DNA of 64,000 nucleotides from contig NZ_JAUSYH010000001.1 in the NCBI RefSeq assembly GCF_030816715.1, positions 1,426,001-1,490,000 of the forward strand, in the 5' to 3' direction. Source of the DNA: Streptomyces achromogenes. GTDB taxonomy: Bacteria > Actinomycetota > Actinomycetes > Streptomycetales > Streptomycetaceae. The notes beneath the pieces were generated by a model. It worked only from the letters and a program-made list of their open reading frames with translations. It did no database searches and had not been told where the DNA came from. Below, in pieces: positions 8,453 to 17,827 of the stretch (position 1 is the first letter of the stretch; every line of letters begins with the position of its first letter). A program made the position numbers and the translations under genes.

Positions 8453-9685
8453 ATGAAGAAATGCCATATCGCGTACCTGGCGTGCACAGCGACCCTTCTC
8501 GGGACGGGGCTCGGCGCGGCCTCCCCCGCCACCGCCGGGCACACCGCGCACCACGTGCACCTGGTGCATCCAGGACAATCCATCCAGCAGGCGGTGGACG
8601 CCGCGGCGCCGGGCGACACCGTTCTGGTGGCCTTCGGCACGTACCGCGAGAGCGTCACGGTGAAGACGCCCGGACTGACCCTGCGCGGCATGGGCCGCGG
8701 CACGGTCATCCGACCGGCCGCCGCCTCCGCCGCCACGGCGGGCACAGGGAGCACGGCCACCGGCGCCGGCGCCGCCGAGCCCGCGCCGAAGCCCGCGGCC
8801 AAGCCCGCGACGAAGCCCGGCGCGAAGCCGGCCGCCAAGCCCGCCGCCGAGCCCGCCGCCAAGGCCGCCGAGGGCTGCGCCGAGAGCGGCAACGGCGTCT
8901 GCGTGCTCGGCACGAAGGAACACAACGTCGAGGACGTCACCGTCGCGAACCTGACCGTCACGGGCTTCACCAGGTCCGGCGTCTACGCCATGGCCGCCGA
9001 CAACCTGACCGTGCGCAACGTCACCGCCGAGAAGAACGGGGTGTGGGGCATCGCCCAGGAGGGCTCCCTGCACGGCGTGTTCCGGGGCAACACCGCACGG
9101 GACAACGGTGACGCGGGCCTCTTCCTCGCCAACTCGGTCAAGGAGGAGATGGGCGCCGTCGACACCGAGGGAACAGTCGTCGAACACAACCGGCTCGAGG
9201 GCAACCGGATCGGCGTCACCGTCCGCCGACTGCGCAACCTCACCCTCGCGGCCAACCGCCTCACCGGCAACTGCGCCGCGGTGTTCGTCGTCGGCGACGA
9301 GAACAAGCCGCGGGCCGGACGGGTGACGGTGACGGAGAACCGCATCGAGCGCAACAACAAGTCCTGCCCGAAGACCGCCCGGCTGGACGCCCTGCAGGGC
9401 TCCGGCATCGTCCTCACCGGCGCCGAGGACAGTCTGATCACCCGCAACGTCATCAGGGACAACGTCGGCGCGTCACCGCTGTCCGGCGGCATCGTCCTGT
9501 TCAAGAGCTTCGTCGGCACCCCGAGCGAGCGGAACCGGATCAGCGACAACACGCTCGAGGGCAACGCCCCGGCGGACCTGGTCAACGCGGACACCGCAGG
9601 CAAGGGCAACACCTTCGAGGGCAATGCCTGCGCGGCGTCGAAGCCCGCCGGCCTGTGCCGCCCGGCCGACCGCACCCGTCGCTGA
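8453..9685 (+). CDS. Secreted parallel beta-helix (right-handed) repeat protein
   Basis: 410 aa from ATG 8453 (an in-frame GTG at 8444 is the alternative). An N-terminal signal peptide (KK charge, hydrophobic core, likely cleavage near ATAG at about 28) is followed by the typical opening of NosD/pectate-lyase-like beta-helix proteins: IQQAVDAAAPGDTVLVAFGTYRE. After an Ala/Pro/Lys linker of KPAAKPA-type repeats (about 97-140) the coils resume with repeated N-x-[LIV]-[ETS]-x-N turns (LTVRNVTAEKNGVWG, VVEHNRLEGNRIGV, ITRNVIRDN). Such proteins are extracellular and often bind or cleave polysaccharides, but no catalytic residues can be named. The insertion of a low-complexity linker inside the helix domain is unusual. 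Confidence 0.85.
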   Translation: MKKCHIAYLACTATLLGTGLGAASPATAGHTAHHVHLVHPGQSIQQAVDAAAPGDTVLVAFGTYRESVTVKTPGLTLRGMGRGTVIRPAAASAATAGTGSTATGAGAAEPAPKPAAKPATKPGAKPAAKPAAEPAAKAAEGCAESGNGVCVLGTKEHNVEDVTVANLTVTGFTRSGVYAMAADNLTVRNVTAEKNGVWGIAQEGSLHGVFRGNTARDNGDAGLFLANSVKEEMGAVDTEGTVVEHNRLEGNRIGVTVRRLRNLTLAANRLTGNCAAVFVVGDENKPRAGRVTVTENRIERNNKSCPKTARLDALQGSGIVLTGAEDSLITRNVIRDNVGASPLSGGIVLFKSFVGTPSERNRISDNTLEGNAPADLVNADTAGKGNTFEGNACAASKPAGLCRPADRTRR

Positions 9686-9722
9686 CCGGACAGCGCCGCA
9701 CCCGGCCCCGAAGCACCCCTGA

Positions 9723-9785
9723 CACCCGCAGCCCCCGCAGCACCCGCAGCACCCGCAGCACGTGAAGCACGTGAAGCACGTGAAG
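9723..9785. repeat. Seven 9-bp tandem repeats
   Basis: Four units of the form CACCCGCAG (one with C for A) are followed by three identical units CACGTGAAG, ending 51 bp before the methyltransferase ATG. The CACGTGAAG units are in frame with the methyltransferase and would read Lys-His-Val if a GTG within them were used. Confidence 0.9.
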
Positions 9786-9836
9786 CACCAAAAGCAGGAC
9801 GAACCCCCGGCATCCGAGAACGAAGGAAGGCGGCAC

Positions 9837-10904
9837 ATGACGACCGTTCAGTCCCGCAAGCTGTCGGACCCGCCCGAGCAGGACCCGCCCCCCGCCCCAC
9901 CGCCCTCCATGCGGCTGCGGGAGCTCGCGTTCGGGGCCGCGTGCGCCGCCGCCCTGCGCGCGGCCGCCCGGCTGGGCGTCGCCGACGCCCTCGGCGACAG
10001 CCCGCTGCCCGTGGAGGACCTCGCGGCCGCGGTGAAGGCCGAGCCCCGCCAGCTGCGGCGGCTGCTGCGGGCCCTGTCCTGCTACGGCGTCTTCGCCGAG
10101 CGGCCGGACGGGACGTTCGCGCACACCGACGTCTCCCGGCTGCTGCGCGAGGACGACCCGAACAGCCTGCGCGCCATCACCCTGTGGTGCACCGAGCCCT
10201 GGACCTGGGACGCCTGGCCGCTGCTGGACGAGGCGGTGCGCACCGGGCGCAACGTCGTGGAGGGCCTGTACGGCAAGGAGTTCTTCTCCTACCTCAACGA
10301 GGACGCCCCGGAGTCGGCCGACGTCTTCAACCGCGCGATGACGACGTCCAGCGTGCAGTCGGCGCGGGACGTCGCGGAGTTCCTGGACCTGTCGGGTTGT
10401 TCGTCGGTCGCCGACCTCGGCGGCGGCCAGGGGCACGTGGTGGCGAGCCTGCTGGACAAGTACCCGGCGATGCGGGGCGCCCTGCTCGACCTGCCCCGGG
10501 TGGTGGAGAACGCGGTGCCGAGGCTGCGCGCCGGCGGCGACCTCGCGGGCCGGGCCCGGATCGTGCCCGGCGACGTGCGCGAGGCGGTCCCTGTCGAGGC
10601 CGACGTCTACGTCATCAAGAACATCCTCGAGTGGGACGACGAGAGCACCGCCCGCACGCTGCGCAACGTCCGCGAGGCGGGCGGCCCGGGCACCCGGGTC
10701 GTGGTCATCGAGAACCTCGTCGACGACACGCCGTCGATGCGGTTCAGCACCGCCATGGACCTGATGCTGCTGCTCAACGTCGGCGGGGCGAAGCACACCA
10801 CCGAGAGCATGGTCTCCCGGCTGACCGACGCCGGGCTCGTCATCGACGACATCAGCCCGGTCAACCCGTATCTGCACGCGTTCGACTGTCACGTCCCGGG
10901 CTGA
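9837..10904 (+). CDS. SAM-dependent O-methyltransferase (hydroxyneurosporene/DnrK-like)
   Basis: 355 aa from ATG 9837, 6 nt after AAGGAAGG. The N-terminal half is the helical winged-helix dimerisation domain of plant-type O-methyltransferases (LAFGAACAAALRAAARLGV). The C-terminal half is the Rossmann domain with SAM motif DLGGGQG, the acidic SAM-ribose residue after LLDLP, and GDVRE. Where many family members have LHDWDD with a catalytic His, this protein has ILEWDDE and lacks the His, as some DnrK/RdmB-type members do. It lies convergent to the spore-pigment operon, so a polyketide phenol is the likely substrate (inference). The gene is absent from the classical S. coelicolor whiE gene set as I recall it. 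Confidence 0.85.
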   Translation: MTTVQSRKLSDPPEQDPPPAPPPSMRLRELAFGAACAAALRAAARLGVADALGDSPLPVEDLAAAVKAEPRQLRRLLRALSCYGVFAERPDGTFAHTDVSRLLREDDPNSLRAITLWCTEPWTWDAWPLLDEAVRTGRNVVEGLYGKEFFSYLNEDAPESADVFNRAMTTSSVQSARDVAEFLDLSGCSSVADLGGGQGHVVASLLDKYPAMRGALLDLPRVVENAVPRLRAGGDLAGRARIVPGDVREAVPVEADVYVIKNILEWDDESTARTLRNVREAGGPGTRVVVIENLVDDTPSMRFSTAMDLMLLLNVGGAKHTTESMVSRLTDAGLVIDDISPVNPYLHAFDCHVPG

Positions 10905-10960
10905 TCCGGTCGCGTCCGCGCACCACCCCCGCGCGACCGCCACCCCGTACCCCACAGACC

Positions 10961-11002
10961 ACCGGTCGCCGGGCCCGCAGCGTCGCGGGCCCGGCGACCG
11001 GT
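10961..11002. terminator. Bidirectional terminator between methyltransferase and whiE operon
   Basis: A perfect inverted repeat with 18-bp arms (ACCGGTCGCCGGGCCCGC at 10961-10978 and its complement at 10985-11002) around a 6-base loop. It lies between the convergent ends of the methyltransferase gene and the pigment operon. Confidence 0.88.
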
Positions 11003-11017
11003 GTGGTCCGGCACGGT

Positions 11018-11359
11018 TCAGCGGGCCGGCTCGCGCTCCCAGAGGTAGAAGCGCTGCGCCATGGCGTCCTTGGGGGACCGCCAGGTCTCGGGGTCGTACG
11101 CGCTGACGTACGAGGACAGCCGCTCGCTGACGTCCCGGAACTCGGGGTGCCCGGTGATCTTGGCGATGGCGGGCCCGGGGTCGCGCTCGGACTCGATGAG
11201 ATGCATGTAGACGTCGCCGAACTGGAAGAGGCTGCGCCGGACGACGCCGACGAGCCGGGGAAGCTCCCCGCGGTCGGAGTCCTCGAACACCTTGGCGATG
11301 TCGGGTGCCGATCCCGGGGCCATCCGGGCGACGATCAGTGCTTGGTGCGTGGGGGGCAT
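11018..11359 (-). CDS. whiE-ORFVII: TcmI-family type II polyketide cyclase (whiE ORFVII-like)
   Basis: 113 aa, the usual length for TcmI-type ferredoxin-fold cyclases. It opens with QALIVARM and carries the VGVVRRSLFQFGDVYMHLIE core, with FRDVSERLSSYVSAYDP and a C-terminal AQRFYLWE. These small enzymes close later rings of the nascent aromatic polyketide after the aromatase/cyclase has formed the first. It is the last gene of the minus-strand pigment operon, 22 bp after the aromatase gene, in the same position as ORFVII of the S. coelicolor whiE locus. Confidence 0.9.
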   Translation of the reverse strand: MPPTHQALIVARMAPGSAPDIAKVFEDSDRGELPRLVGVVRRSLFQFGDVYMHLIESERDPGPAIAKITGHPEFRDVSERLSSYVSAYDPETWRSPKDAMAQRFYLWEREPAR

Positions 11360-11381
11360 GGGGGGCTGTCCTCCGTCCGGG

Positions 11382-12117
<736 letters not shown>

Positions 12118-12160
12118 GGGGTTCCTCTCCTCTGCTGCTTCCCTGCTGCGCGACGCCCCG

Positions 12161-13411
12161 CTACGAGGCGTCGGCGACGCCGTGCCGCAGCACCAGCGCC
12201 GAGTTGGAGCCCATGAGCCCCCGGCTCAGGACCAGGGCCGTGCGCACCTGCGCGGTACGGGCGCGGCCGGTCACGAGGTCGAGGTCATGGCAGATGTCGA
12301 AGACGTTGGGAGTGGGCGGGATCAGGCCGTGCTCCATGGCGAGCACCGCCGCCGCGGTGTCCATCAGCGGCGCCGCGCAGTAGCCGCGGCCGATACCGGT
12401 CTTGGGCGCGGTGACGGGCACCCGGGCGCCGTGCGGGCCGAGTGCGTCGACGATGGCCAGGGCCTCGGCGCGGTCCGCCGCCGGGACGCCGAGCGCGTCG
12501 GCGAAGACCACGTCGATTTCCTCCGGGGCGCAGTCCGCCTCCTCCAGTGCTCCCCGGATCGCCTCGGCGAGGCCCTGCCGGGACTCCTCCCAGCGGGAGG
12601 CGCCGGTGAAGGTGGCAGCGTGCCCGGCGAGGAAGGCCCGCACCCGCGCGCCGCGCGCCCGGGCGGTCTCCGCCGCCTCCACCACGACCATGGCGCCGCC
12701 CTCGGCCGGTACGAACCCGCAGGCCGCCGACGTGAACGGGCGGTAGGCACGGGCCGGGTCGTCGACCGTGCTGAGTTCCTCGTAGCCGAGCTGGCAGACC
12801 ATCGAGTACGGCGCGATCGGCGCCTCGGTCGCGCCGGCCACGATCACGTCGGTGCCGCGCCGCACGGCCCGCGCCGCGTGGGCGAGGGCGTCGAGGCCGC
12901 CGGCCTCGTCGGCGGCGACGACCGAGCAGGGGCCCTTGAACCCGCGGCGAATGGAGATCTGTCCGGTGCTGGCGGCGTAGAACCAGGCGATGGACTGGTA
13001 CGGGCCGACGTAACGGCTCCCCAAGCTCCACAGCTGCTGGAGCTCGCGCTGGCCGAACTCGCCGCCGCCGGAGCCGGCCGCGGTGACCACGCCGACGGAG
13101 TACGGCGCGGCGTCGGTCTCCGGCCGGCCGAGGCCGGCGTCGTCCAGCGCGAGGTCGGCGGCGGCCATCGCGAAGTGCGTGAACCGGTCGGTCTGGACGA
13201 GGTAGCGCTCCTCGATCGCCGCCGACGGGTCGAAGTCGCGGACCTGGCCGGCCACCCGCAGCGGGAGGTGCTCACAGCCCTCGCGGGTGATCCGCTCCAG
13301 GACGCTGATGCCCTCCTTCGCGGACTTCCAGAAGGTCTCGGTGCTGGCTCCGTTGGGCGCGACCACGCCGATTCCCGTGACGGCCGCGCGCCGTGGCAGG
13401 GGTTCGCTCAT
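12161..13411 (-). CDS. whiE-ORFIV: Type II PKS ketosynthase beta / chain length factor (whiE ORFIV-like)
   Basis: 416 aa thiolase-fold protein. It pairs with KS-alpha, sets chain length and helps form the acetyl starter from malonyl-ACP by decarboxylation. The active-site Cys of KS-alpha is absent, as expected. At that position most chain length factors have Gln (in a AEQAGG context), but this one has Glu169 ([10 protein letters not shown]). The start ATG overlaps the KS-alpha stop (ATGA at 13408-13411). It lacks the catalytic His residues in the HGSGT and GHSLG contexts found in KS-alpha. The chain length cannot be read reliably; the whiE system is known to make a dodecaketide (C24). Confidence 0.93.
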   Translation of the reverse strand: MSEPLPRRAAVTGIGVVAPNGASTETFWKSAKEGISVLERITREGCEHLPLRVAGQVRDFDPSAAIEERYLVQTDRFTHFAMAAADLALDDAGLGRPETDAAPYSVGVVTAAGSGGGEFGQRELQQLWSLGSRYVGPYQSIAWFYAASTGQISIRRGFKGPCSVVAADEAGGLDALAHAARAVRRGTDVIVAGATEAPIAPYSMVCQLGYEELSTVDDPARAYRPFTSAACGFVPAEGGAMVVVEAAETARARGARVRAFLAGHAATFTGASRWEESRQGLAEAIRGALEEADCAPEEIDVVFADALGVPAADRAEALAIVDALGPHGARVPVTAPKTGIGRGYCAAPLMDTAAAVLAMEHGLIPPTPNVFDICHDLDLVTGRARTAQVRTALVLSRGLMGSNSALVLRHGVADAS

Positions 13412-14676
13412 CGTGTCTTCTCCCTCGGCCGGTTCATGACCACCGCGGACTGGAATCCGCCGAACCCGCTGCCCACCGAGAGCACGCTGGAGAGCTTGCG
13501 CTCACGGGCCACGCGCGGGACGTAGTCCAGGTCGCACTCGGGGTCGGGCGTCTCGTAGTTCGCGGTCGGCGGTACCACCTGGTGCGCCAACGCCAGGACA
13601 CAGGCCACGAGTTCGATCGCTCCGATGGCGCCCAGGGAGTGGCCCACCATCGACTTGATGGAGCTCATGGGGGTGTCGTAGGCGTGCCGGCCCAGGACCC
13701 GCTTCACCGCGGCGGTCTCGTGGCGGTCGTTCTGCTTGGTGCCCGACCCGTGCGCGTTGACGTAGTCGACCGCGCAGGCGTCGGTCCGCGCGTGGTCGAG
13801 GGCGTCCTCGATGGCCCGGGCCATCTCCAGGCCCTCACCGGTCAGGCCGGTCATGTGGTACGCGTTGCCGTAGGTGGCGTACCCGCCGAGCTCGCAGTAC
13901 ACGTGCGCGCCACGGGCCCGCGCGTGCTCCAGCTCCTCCAGGACGAGCACCGCGCCGCCCTCCCCCATCACGAACCCGTCGCGGTCGGCGTCGAAGGGAC
14001 GCGAGGCGTGCGCGGGGTCGTCGTTGTTGCAGGAGGTCGCCTTGATCGCGTCGAAGCAGGCCATGGTGATCGGGGAGATCGGCGAGTCCGAGGCGCCGGC
14101 TATGCAGATGTCGGCCCGGCCCTCCTGCACCGTGTGGAAGGCGTACCCGACGGCGTCGAGGCCGGAGGTGCACCCCGTGGAGACGGTCTGCACGGGCCCC
14201 CGCGCACCGAACCGCTCGGCCACCGTCGAGGCGAGGGTGCTGGGCGTGAACGCGCGGTGCAGCTGCGGGGCGGCCTGCCGATGGTCGACGTCCCAGCGCT
14301 GTCCGTGATGGCTGACCAGCACGTAGTCGTTCTCCAGCCGGGTGGTCCCGCCGACCGCGGTGCCCAGGGAGACGCCGACCCGCCACGGGTTCTGCGCAGC
14401 GAGGTCGAGACCGGCGTCGCGGACCGCCTCGTCGCCGGCGACCATGGCGAACTGGATGTAGCGGTCGCAGCGTTCGACGTCCCCGGCGTCCAGTCCGTGC
14501 GCCGCCGGGTCGAAGTCGCACTCGGCGGCGATCCGCGACCGCAGACCGGCCGGGTCGAAGAACGTGATGCCCCGCGTCGCCGTGCGGCCCTCGACGAGGA
14601 GGTTCCAGAACGCGGGGACGCCTATGCCGCCGGGGGCGACGATGCCTATGCCGGTGACCGCCACCCGTCTCGTCAT
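13408..14676 (-). CDS. whiE-ORFIII: Type II PKS ketosynthase alpha (whiE ORFIII-like)
   Basis: 422 aa, starting at ATG 14676 that overlaps the cupin stop. Catalytic Cys169 lies in [10 protein letters not shown]; the His residues are in [12 protein letters not shown] and [11 protein letters not shown], completing the Cys-His-His triad of condensing enzymes. It catalyses decarboxylative Claisen condensation of malonyl-ACP units as a heterodimer with the KS-beta product. Stop and start overlap with the next gene, giving the usual 1:1 translational coupling of minimal PKS genes. Confidence 0.95.
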   Translation of the reverse strand: MTRRVAVTGIGIVAPGGIGVPAFWNLLVEGRTATRGITFFDPAGLRSRIAAECDFDPAAHGLDAGDVERCDRYIQFAMVAGDEAVRDAGLDLAAQNPWRVGVSLGTAVGGTTRLENDYVLVSHHGQRWDVDHRQAAPQLHRAFTPSTLASTVAERFGARGPVQTVSTGCTSGLDAVGYAFHTVQEGRADICIAGASDSPISPITMACFDAIKATSCNNDDPAHASRPFDADRDGFVMGEGGAVLVLEELEHARARGAHVYCELGGYATYGNAYHMTGLTGEGLEMARAIEDALDHARTDACAVDYVNAHGSGTKQNDRHETAAVKRVLGRHAYDTPMSSIKSMVGHSLGAIGAIELVACVLALAHQVVPPTANYETPDPECDLDYVPRVARERKLSSVLSVGSGFGGFQSAVVMNRPREKTR

Positions 14677-15116
14677 GACCGGACCTGACGTCGGCCGGCG
14701 GCCTCGGCGCCGACCACCACGGCCTCGGCGCCGGTCCCCTCGGTGTCGACGTGGCCGAGCGGCGGGCTCGGGGCCAGCGGGCCGAGGTGGAAGACCATCC
14801 GGGCCTCCACCTTGCCGACGTTGCGGAAGCGGTGGCGCATGCCGAGCGGGATCAGCAGACCCTGCTCGGGCTGCAGCGCCTGGGCCTCGCCGTCGAGGTC
14901 GACCTCCAGCTGCCCGCACACGACGTACACGAACTCCTCGGAGTACGGGTGGTAGTGCTCACCGATGCGGTCGCCGGGCTTGATGATGGCCACGCCCATG
15001 AAACCGCTGGTCGAGCCGACGGTGGCAGGGGTGAGCATGGCGCGCAGGTCGCCGCCGCGGCGGGTGTTGGGCTCGACCTCGCTGAGATCCACGACTCTGG
15101 GACGGGATGTGATCAC
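14673..15116 (-). CDS. whiE-ORFII: Cupin-domain polyketide biosynthesis protein (whiE ORFII-like)
   Basis: 147 aa from GTG 15116, 6 nt after GGAGG. One cupin barrel is visible: motif 1 [21 protein letters not shown] and motif 2 around [12 protein letters not shown], with the two His and the Glu of motif 1 available for a metal. In spore-pigment clusters this protein belongs to the core set (ORFII); its exact step is not firmly established, and a role in cyclisation or stabilising the product is usual speculation. The last 30 residues are a low-complexity Gly/Ala/Val tail. Confidence 0.9.
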   Translation of the reverse strand: MITSRPRVVDLSEVEPNTRRGGDLRAMLTPATVGSTSGFMGVAIIKPGDRIGEHYHPYSEEFVYVVCGQLEVDLDGEAQALQPEQGLLIPLGMRHRFRNVGKVEARMVFHLGPLAPSPPLGHVDTEGTGAEAVVVGAEAAGRRQVRS

Positions 15117-15188
15117 GACGTTCCTCCGATGGTGTACTGCACCGAGGTGGGCGGGGCGGGTCGCCGCCCCGGCCCACGTGATGGCGGA

Positions 15189-16346
15189 TCAGGCGTCGGG
15201 CGACCGACGGTCGGTGACGAGGTCCATGCGCGCGCGCTCGAGGAACCGCGCGAGCGGGGCGTCCTTCGCGCCGGCCGGGGCCGCGCCGGCGACGCCTTCG
15301 GCAAGGGTCGTCAGCTCGGCGGCCTGCGCGGGGTCGGAGAGGCCGAGGGCCTGGCCGGGGTCGGCGCCGTCGAGTCCGCCGCGCACGTCGATCAGCCGTA
15401 CGACGACGTCGTCGCGCTGGAAGATCGTGCTGCGCAGCACCGGGTTGCGCGGGTCGTCGGCCGCCGCCTCGTCCTGCCGGGCGAGCAGTTCGGCCAGCTT
15501 CATGCCGCGGTCCGGCCGGGCCGGGTAGTACAGGGCGTACCGCTCGGCCTGGGGGTCCTGCCGGTCCGCCGTCACATGGTGGACGGCGGGCAGCGCGGCG
15601 CGGGTGAAGAAGACCCGCGCGGACTCGGGGTCGTTGAGGTCCCGGTCCTGCTCCAGATAGGGGTTGATGGCCTCCTCGACGGCCCGCACCTCGGGCTGGC
15701 GGGAGACGTGGCGCAGCGCGGACAGCAGGTCGCCCCGCACCTCGATGGCCCGTACCACGCGGTTGCCGTGCATGAACAGCGAAGTGCGGCACAGCCGGGT
15801 GGTATCGTCGACCTGCGGCTCGGGCGAGGCGTAGTCGGCCAGGATCTTGGCGACGATGTCCTCGCTGCCCGGCTTGACGGTGAAGGTGAGCGCGTGGCGG
15901 ATCACGCCGTCGCCGATCCGGGGCGAGGTCTGCAGCCGCCGGCCGTTCGCCTTCGCGTCCGCCGCGGGTCCGCCGGTCTCGCGGACCACGTGGAAGCGCA
16001 GCGACCTGGTGTCGCGGACGCAGCTGTGCAGCGGCTCCACCATCCGCACGTGTTCCTCGCTGTTCACCCAGGCGAGGAACGGCGGCGCGCTCTCCCACTC
16101 GCTGGTGATGAGCCACTGGGAGGGGTTCTCGATGGACTGGCACAGCTGGTCGCTCACGTGCCCGGGGACGGACGCGACCTGGTTGCAGAGCTGCTCGTAG
16201 GCCTCCAGGAACTGCTGCTGGGCGCCGTCGTAGACGTCGACCAGCAGGACGACCCGGAGCCGGGAGCCGTCGAACACGGACTGGGAGACACGTTGCGACG
16301 CCTGTCGCGCCCGCGAGCCTGCAACACGTTCGGACGTGGTGGTCAT
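15189..16346 (-). CDS. whiE-ORFI: SchA/CurD-like protein (whiE ORFI-like)
   Basis: 385 aa from ATG 16346, which follows GAAGGAGATG. The N-terminal part (about 25-110) looks like an antibiotic-monooxygenase/ferredoxin-like fold (VVLLVDVYDGAQQQFLEAYEQL, WLITSEWESAPPFLAWVNS), and the rest is the conserved SchA/CurD domain with repeats of related alpha+beta units (RHALTFTVKPGSEDIVAKILADY, FFTRAALPAVHHVTADRQDP, ERYALYYPARPDRG). It is the first gene of the minus-strand pigment operon. Its biochemical role is unknown; homologues occur in spore-pigment and curamycin clusters. The promoter should lie in 16347-16482. Confidence 0.9.
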   Translation of the reverse strand: MTTTSERVAGSRARQASQRVSQSVFDGSRLRVVLLVDVYDGAQQQFLEAYEQLCNQVASVPGHVSDQLCQSIENPSQWLITSEWESAPPFLAWVNSEEHVRMVEPLHSCVRDTRSLRFHVVRETGGPAADAKANGRRLQTSPRIGDGVIRHALTFTVKPGSEDIVAKILADYASPEPQVDDTTRLCRTSLFMHGNRVVRAIEVRGDLLSALRHVSRQPEVRAVEEAINPYLEQDRDLNDPESARVFFTRAALPAVHHVTADRQDPQAERYALYYPARPDRGMKLAELLARQDEAAADDPRNPVLRSTIFQRDDVVVRLIDVRGGLDGADPGQALGLSDPAQAAELTTLAEGVAGAAPAGAKDAPLARFLERARMDLVTDRRSPDA

Positions 16347-16380
16347 CCTGCGCACATCTCCTTCACGGAGGGGGAAGGGA

Positions 16381-16403
16381 ACGTCGGCCGCGTGATGCGA
16401 CGT
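16381..16403. promoter_or_regulatory. Inverted repeat in the whiE operon promoter region
   Basis: ACGTCG-N11-CGACGT, perfect 6-bp arms, 35-57 bp upstream of the SchA/CurD start. It is a candidate operator for developmental control of the pigment operon. I see no unambiguous WhiG- or SigF-type promoter. Confidence 0.35.
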
Positions 16404-16482
16404 CAGCGTTCCTCGATCGTGTGCCCGTCCCCGTGAGCGCGCGACCGGGGATGAACTACGTGGGTGACTGGGCGGGCCGACG

Positions 16483-17241
16483 TCACAGGAGATGCGCGAA
16501 GACCACCAGGTTGTCCGTGTAGTCCTTGGCCCGGCGGTCGTACTCCCCCGCGCAGGTGATGAGCCGCACCTCGGCGTCGGGTGTGTCGCCGTACACGCGT
16601 TCGTCGGGGAAGTCGTCCTTTTCGAACGTCTCCACGCTGTCCACCCGGAAGGACGGCTTGCTGCCGTCGGCCCGCCGGACCTGGAAGACGTCGCCCTCGG
16701 TGAGCGAGCTGAGCCCGGCGAAGACGGCGGGGGACGTCTTGGTGTCGACGTGCCCGGCGATGATCGCGGTGCCCGCCTCGCCGGGAGAGGCGCCCTTGGC
16801 GTGCCAGCCGACCAGGTTGACGTCGTCCGCGGGGGGCGGGTCCAGCCGGCCGCTGCGGCCGATGGCGAGGTCGGTGAAGGGCGCGTCGACCGAGATCTTC
16901 GGGATGAGCAGGCGTACCGGTCGCGATCGGCGCAGGTGCCTGCCCGACGGCTCCTCGTCACGGGCGCGCGACGAGGACGGGGCCGGTGGCGCGTCGGCAC
17001 GGGTGGCCGGACCGGAGGCGGCGGGCGGGGCGTGCGGGGGGCGTCCGGCGCCGGACGACGGCTCGTTGCCGCCGCACAGACTGATCGCGAGGAAGACGGC
17101 GACGGTGGCGCAGAGCATCATCACGCCGGTGCGGGAGCCTCCCTCCGCCGACTGCGCGGAAGGCGCGGAGGCGTCGGGCGCGTCGGAGGACGAAGGGGAG
17201 GAAGAGGGAGGAGGGGAGGACGGTGACGGGGGGACTGCCAT
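16483..17241 (-). CDS. Class F sortase
   Basis: 252 aa. A Pro/Ser-rich cytoplasmic start (1-38), one membrane helix (about 39-58), a Pro/Ala/Arg stalk, then the sortase beta-barrel from RPVRLLIPKISVDAPF (107 on). Catalytic residues: His164 in IIAGHVDT, Cys230 in LITCAGEYD and an Arg in the following RR pair (236-237). Sortases cleave a C-terminal sorting signal and join the protein to cell-wall peptide. The next gene upstream (17357-17693) encodes a small secreted protein with a C-terminal helix and Arg tail, the probable partner. The pair sits between the pigment operon and the pigment hydroxylase gene. Confidence 0.9.
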   Translation of the reverse strand: MAVPPSPSSPPPSSSPSSSDAPDASAPSAQSAEGGSRTGVMMLCATVAVFLAISLCGGNEPSSGAGRPPHAPPAASGPATRADAPPAPSSSRARDEEPSGRHLRRSRPVRLLIPKISVDAPFTDLAIGRSGRLDPPPADDVNLVGWHAKGASPGEAGTAIIAGHVDTKTSPAVFAGLSSLTEGDVFQVRRADGSKPSFRVDSVETFEKDDFPDERVYGDTPDAEVRLITCAGEYDRRAKDYTDNLVVFAHLL

Positions 17242-17356
17242 AGGTGGAACACCTCATTCGGGCGCGGCAGCGGGGCGGGCGGGTGCGGGGAGCGGGCCGG
17301 GCCGCCGCACGGCTACGCGGGCGGCGGCCGCGGTTTCGCTATCGCGTCCGGCATGG

Positions 17357-17693
17357 TCAGGCCGCGTCGGCGGCGGTCCGGCGGCGCAGGGCGCACAGGC
17401 CCGCGCCGGCGACGGCGAGGACGGCGAGTCCGGCCGCGGTCACCGAGGGGCCGGCGAGGGCGCCGCCGCCGGTGTGCATGCCGCCGTGCGGTCCTTGGTG
17501 CTCCCCCCCTGCCGTGCTCGTCCTTACCGTGCTCTGCCTTGCCGTGGTCCTCCTTGCCGGACCAGGAACCCTCCTCCTCGCTGACGGAGGAGCCGTGGTC
17601 CGGGTCCACGCCGGCCGCGTGGGCGCCCGGGGCGCCGAGGGCGAGGGCGGCCGAGACCGCCGCGGTGGCCAGGATCATCCGGGCAGTGCGCAT
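17357..17693 (-). pseudogene. Small secreted, C-terminally anchored protein; +1 frameshift in a G7 tract
   Basis: The first half reads a signal peptide (MRTARMILATAAVSAALALG, cleavage after AHA at about 27) and a His/Gly/Glu-rich segment with GKEDHGKAEHGKDEHG. After a run of seven G (minus strand; C7 at 17503-17509) this frame degrades into Arg-rich nonsense. Removing one G restores a frame reading GEHQGPHGGMHTGGG, a hydrophobic helix (AGLAVLAVAGAGL), then RRR and a TGA at 17357-17359. The total length is 3n+1. The restored 111-aa protein has the layout of a sortase-anchored or tail-anchored surface protein, and it lies just upstream of the class F sortase gene. The extra base is either a real mutation or phase switch, or a homopolymer sequencing error. 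Confidence 0.78.
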
Positions 17694-17827
17694 CTGATGG
17701 CCTTTCCGTCACGGCCGGGCAACCGACACCTCGTCAGCTCGTCCGACCCGACCGGGACGTGATCAACCGTCAGCCGACGGTCGCCGCGGCACCACTCGGG
17801 ACGTTCACACGGGTGAAGGACGCCGGG

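Noticed and set aside
15189..17000. 603-codon frame as a longer SchA/CurD protein
   Set aside because: The upstream part is a shadow of the sortase gene; ATG 16346 has a strong GGAGAT-type ribosome site and the domain begins there.
16483..17693. Mobile element or transposon carrying the sortase pair
   Set aside because: No transposase, terminal inverted repeats or target duplications are visible at the borders, and codon use matches the neighbours.
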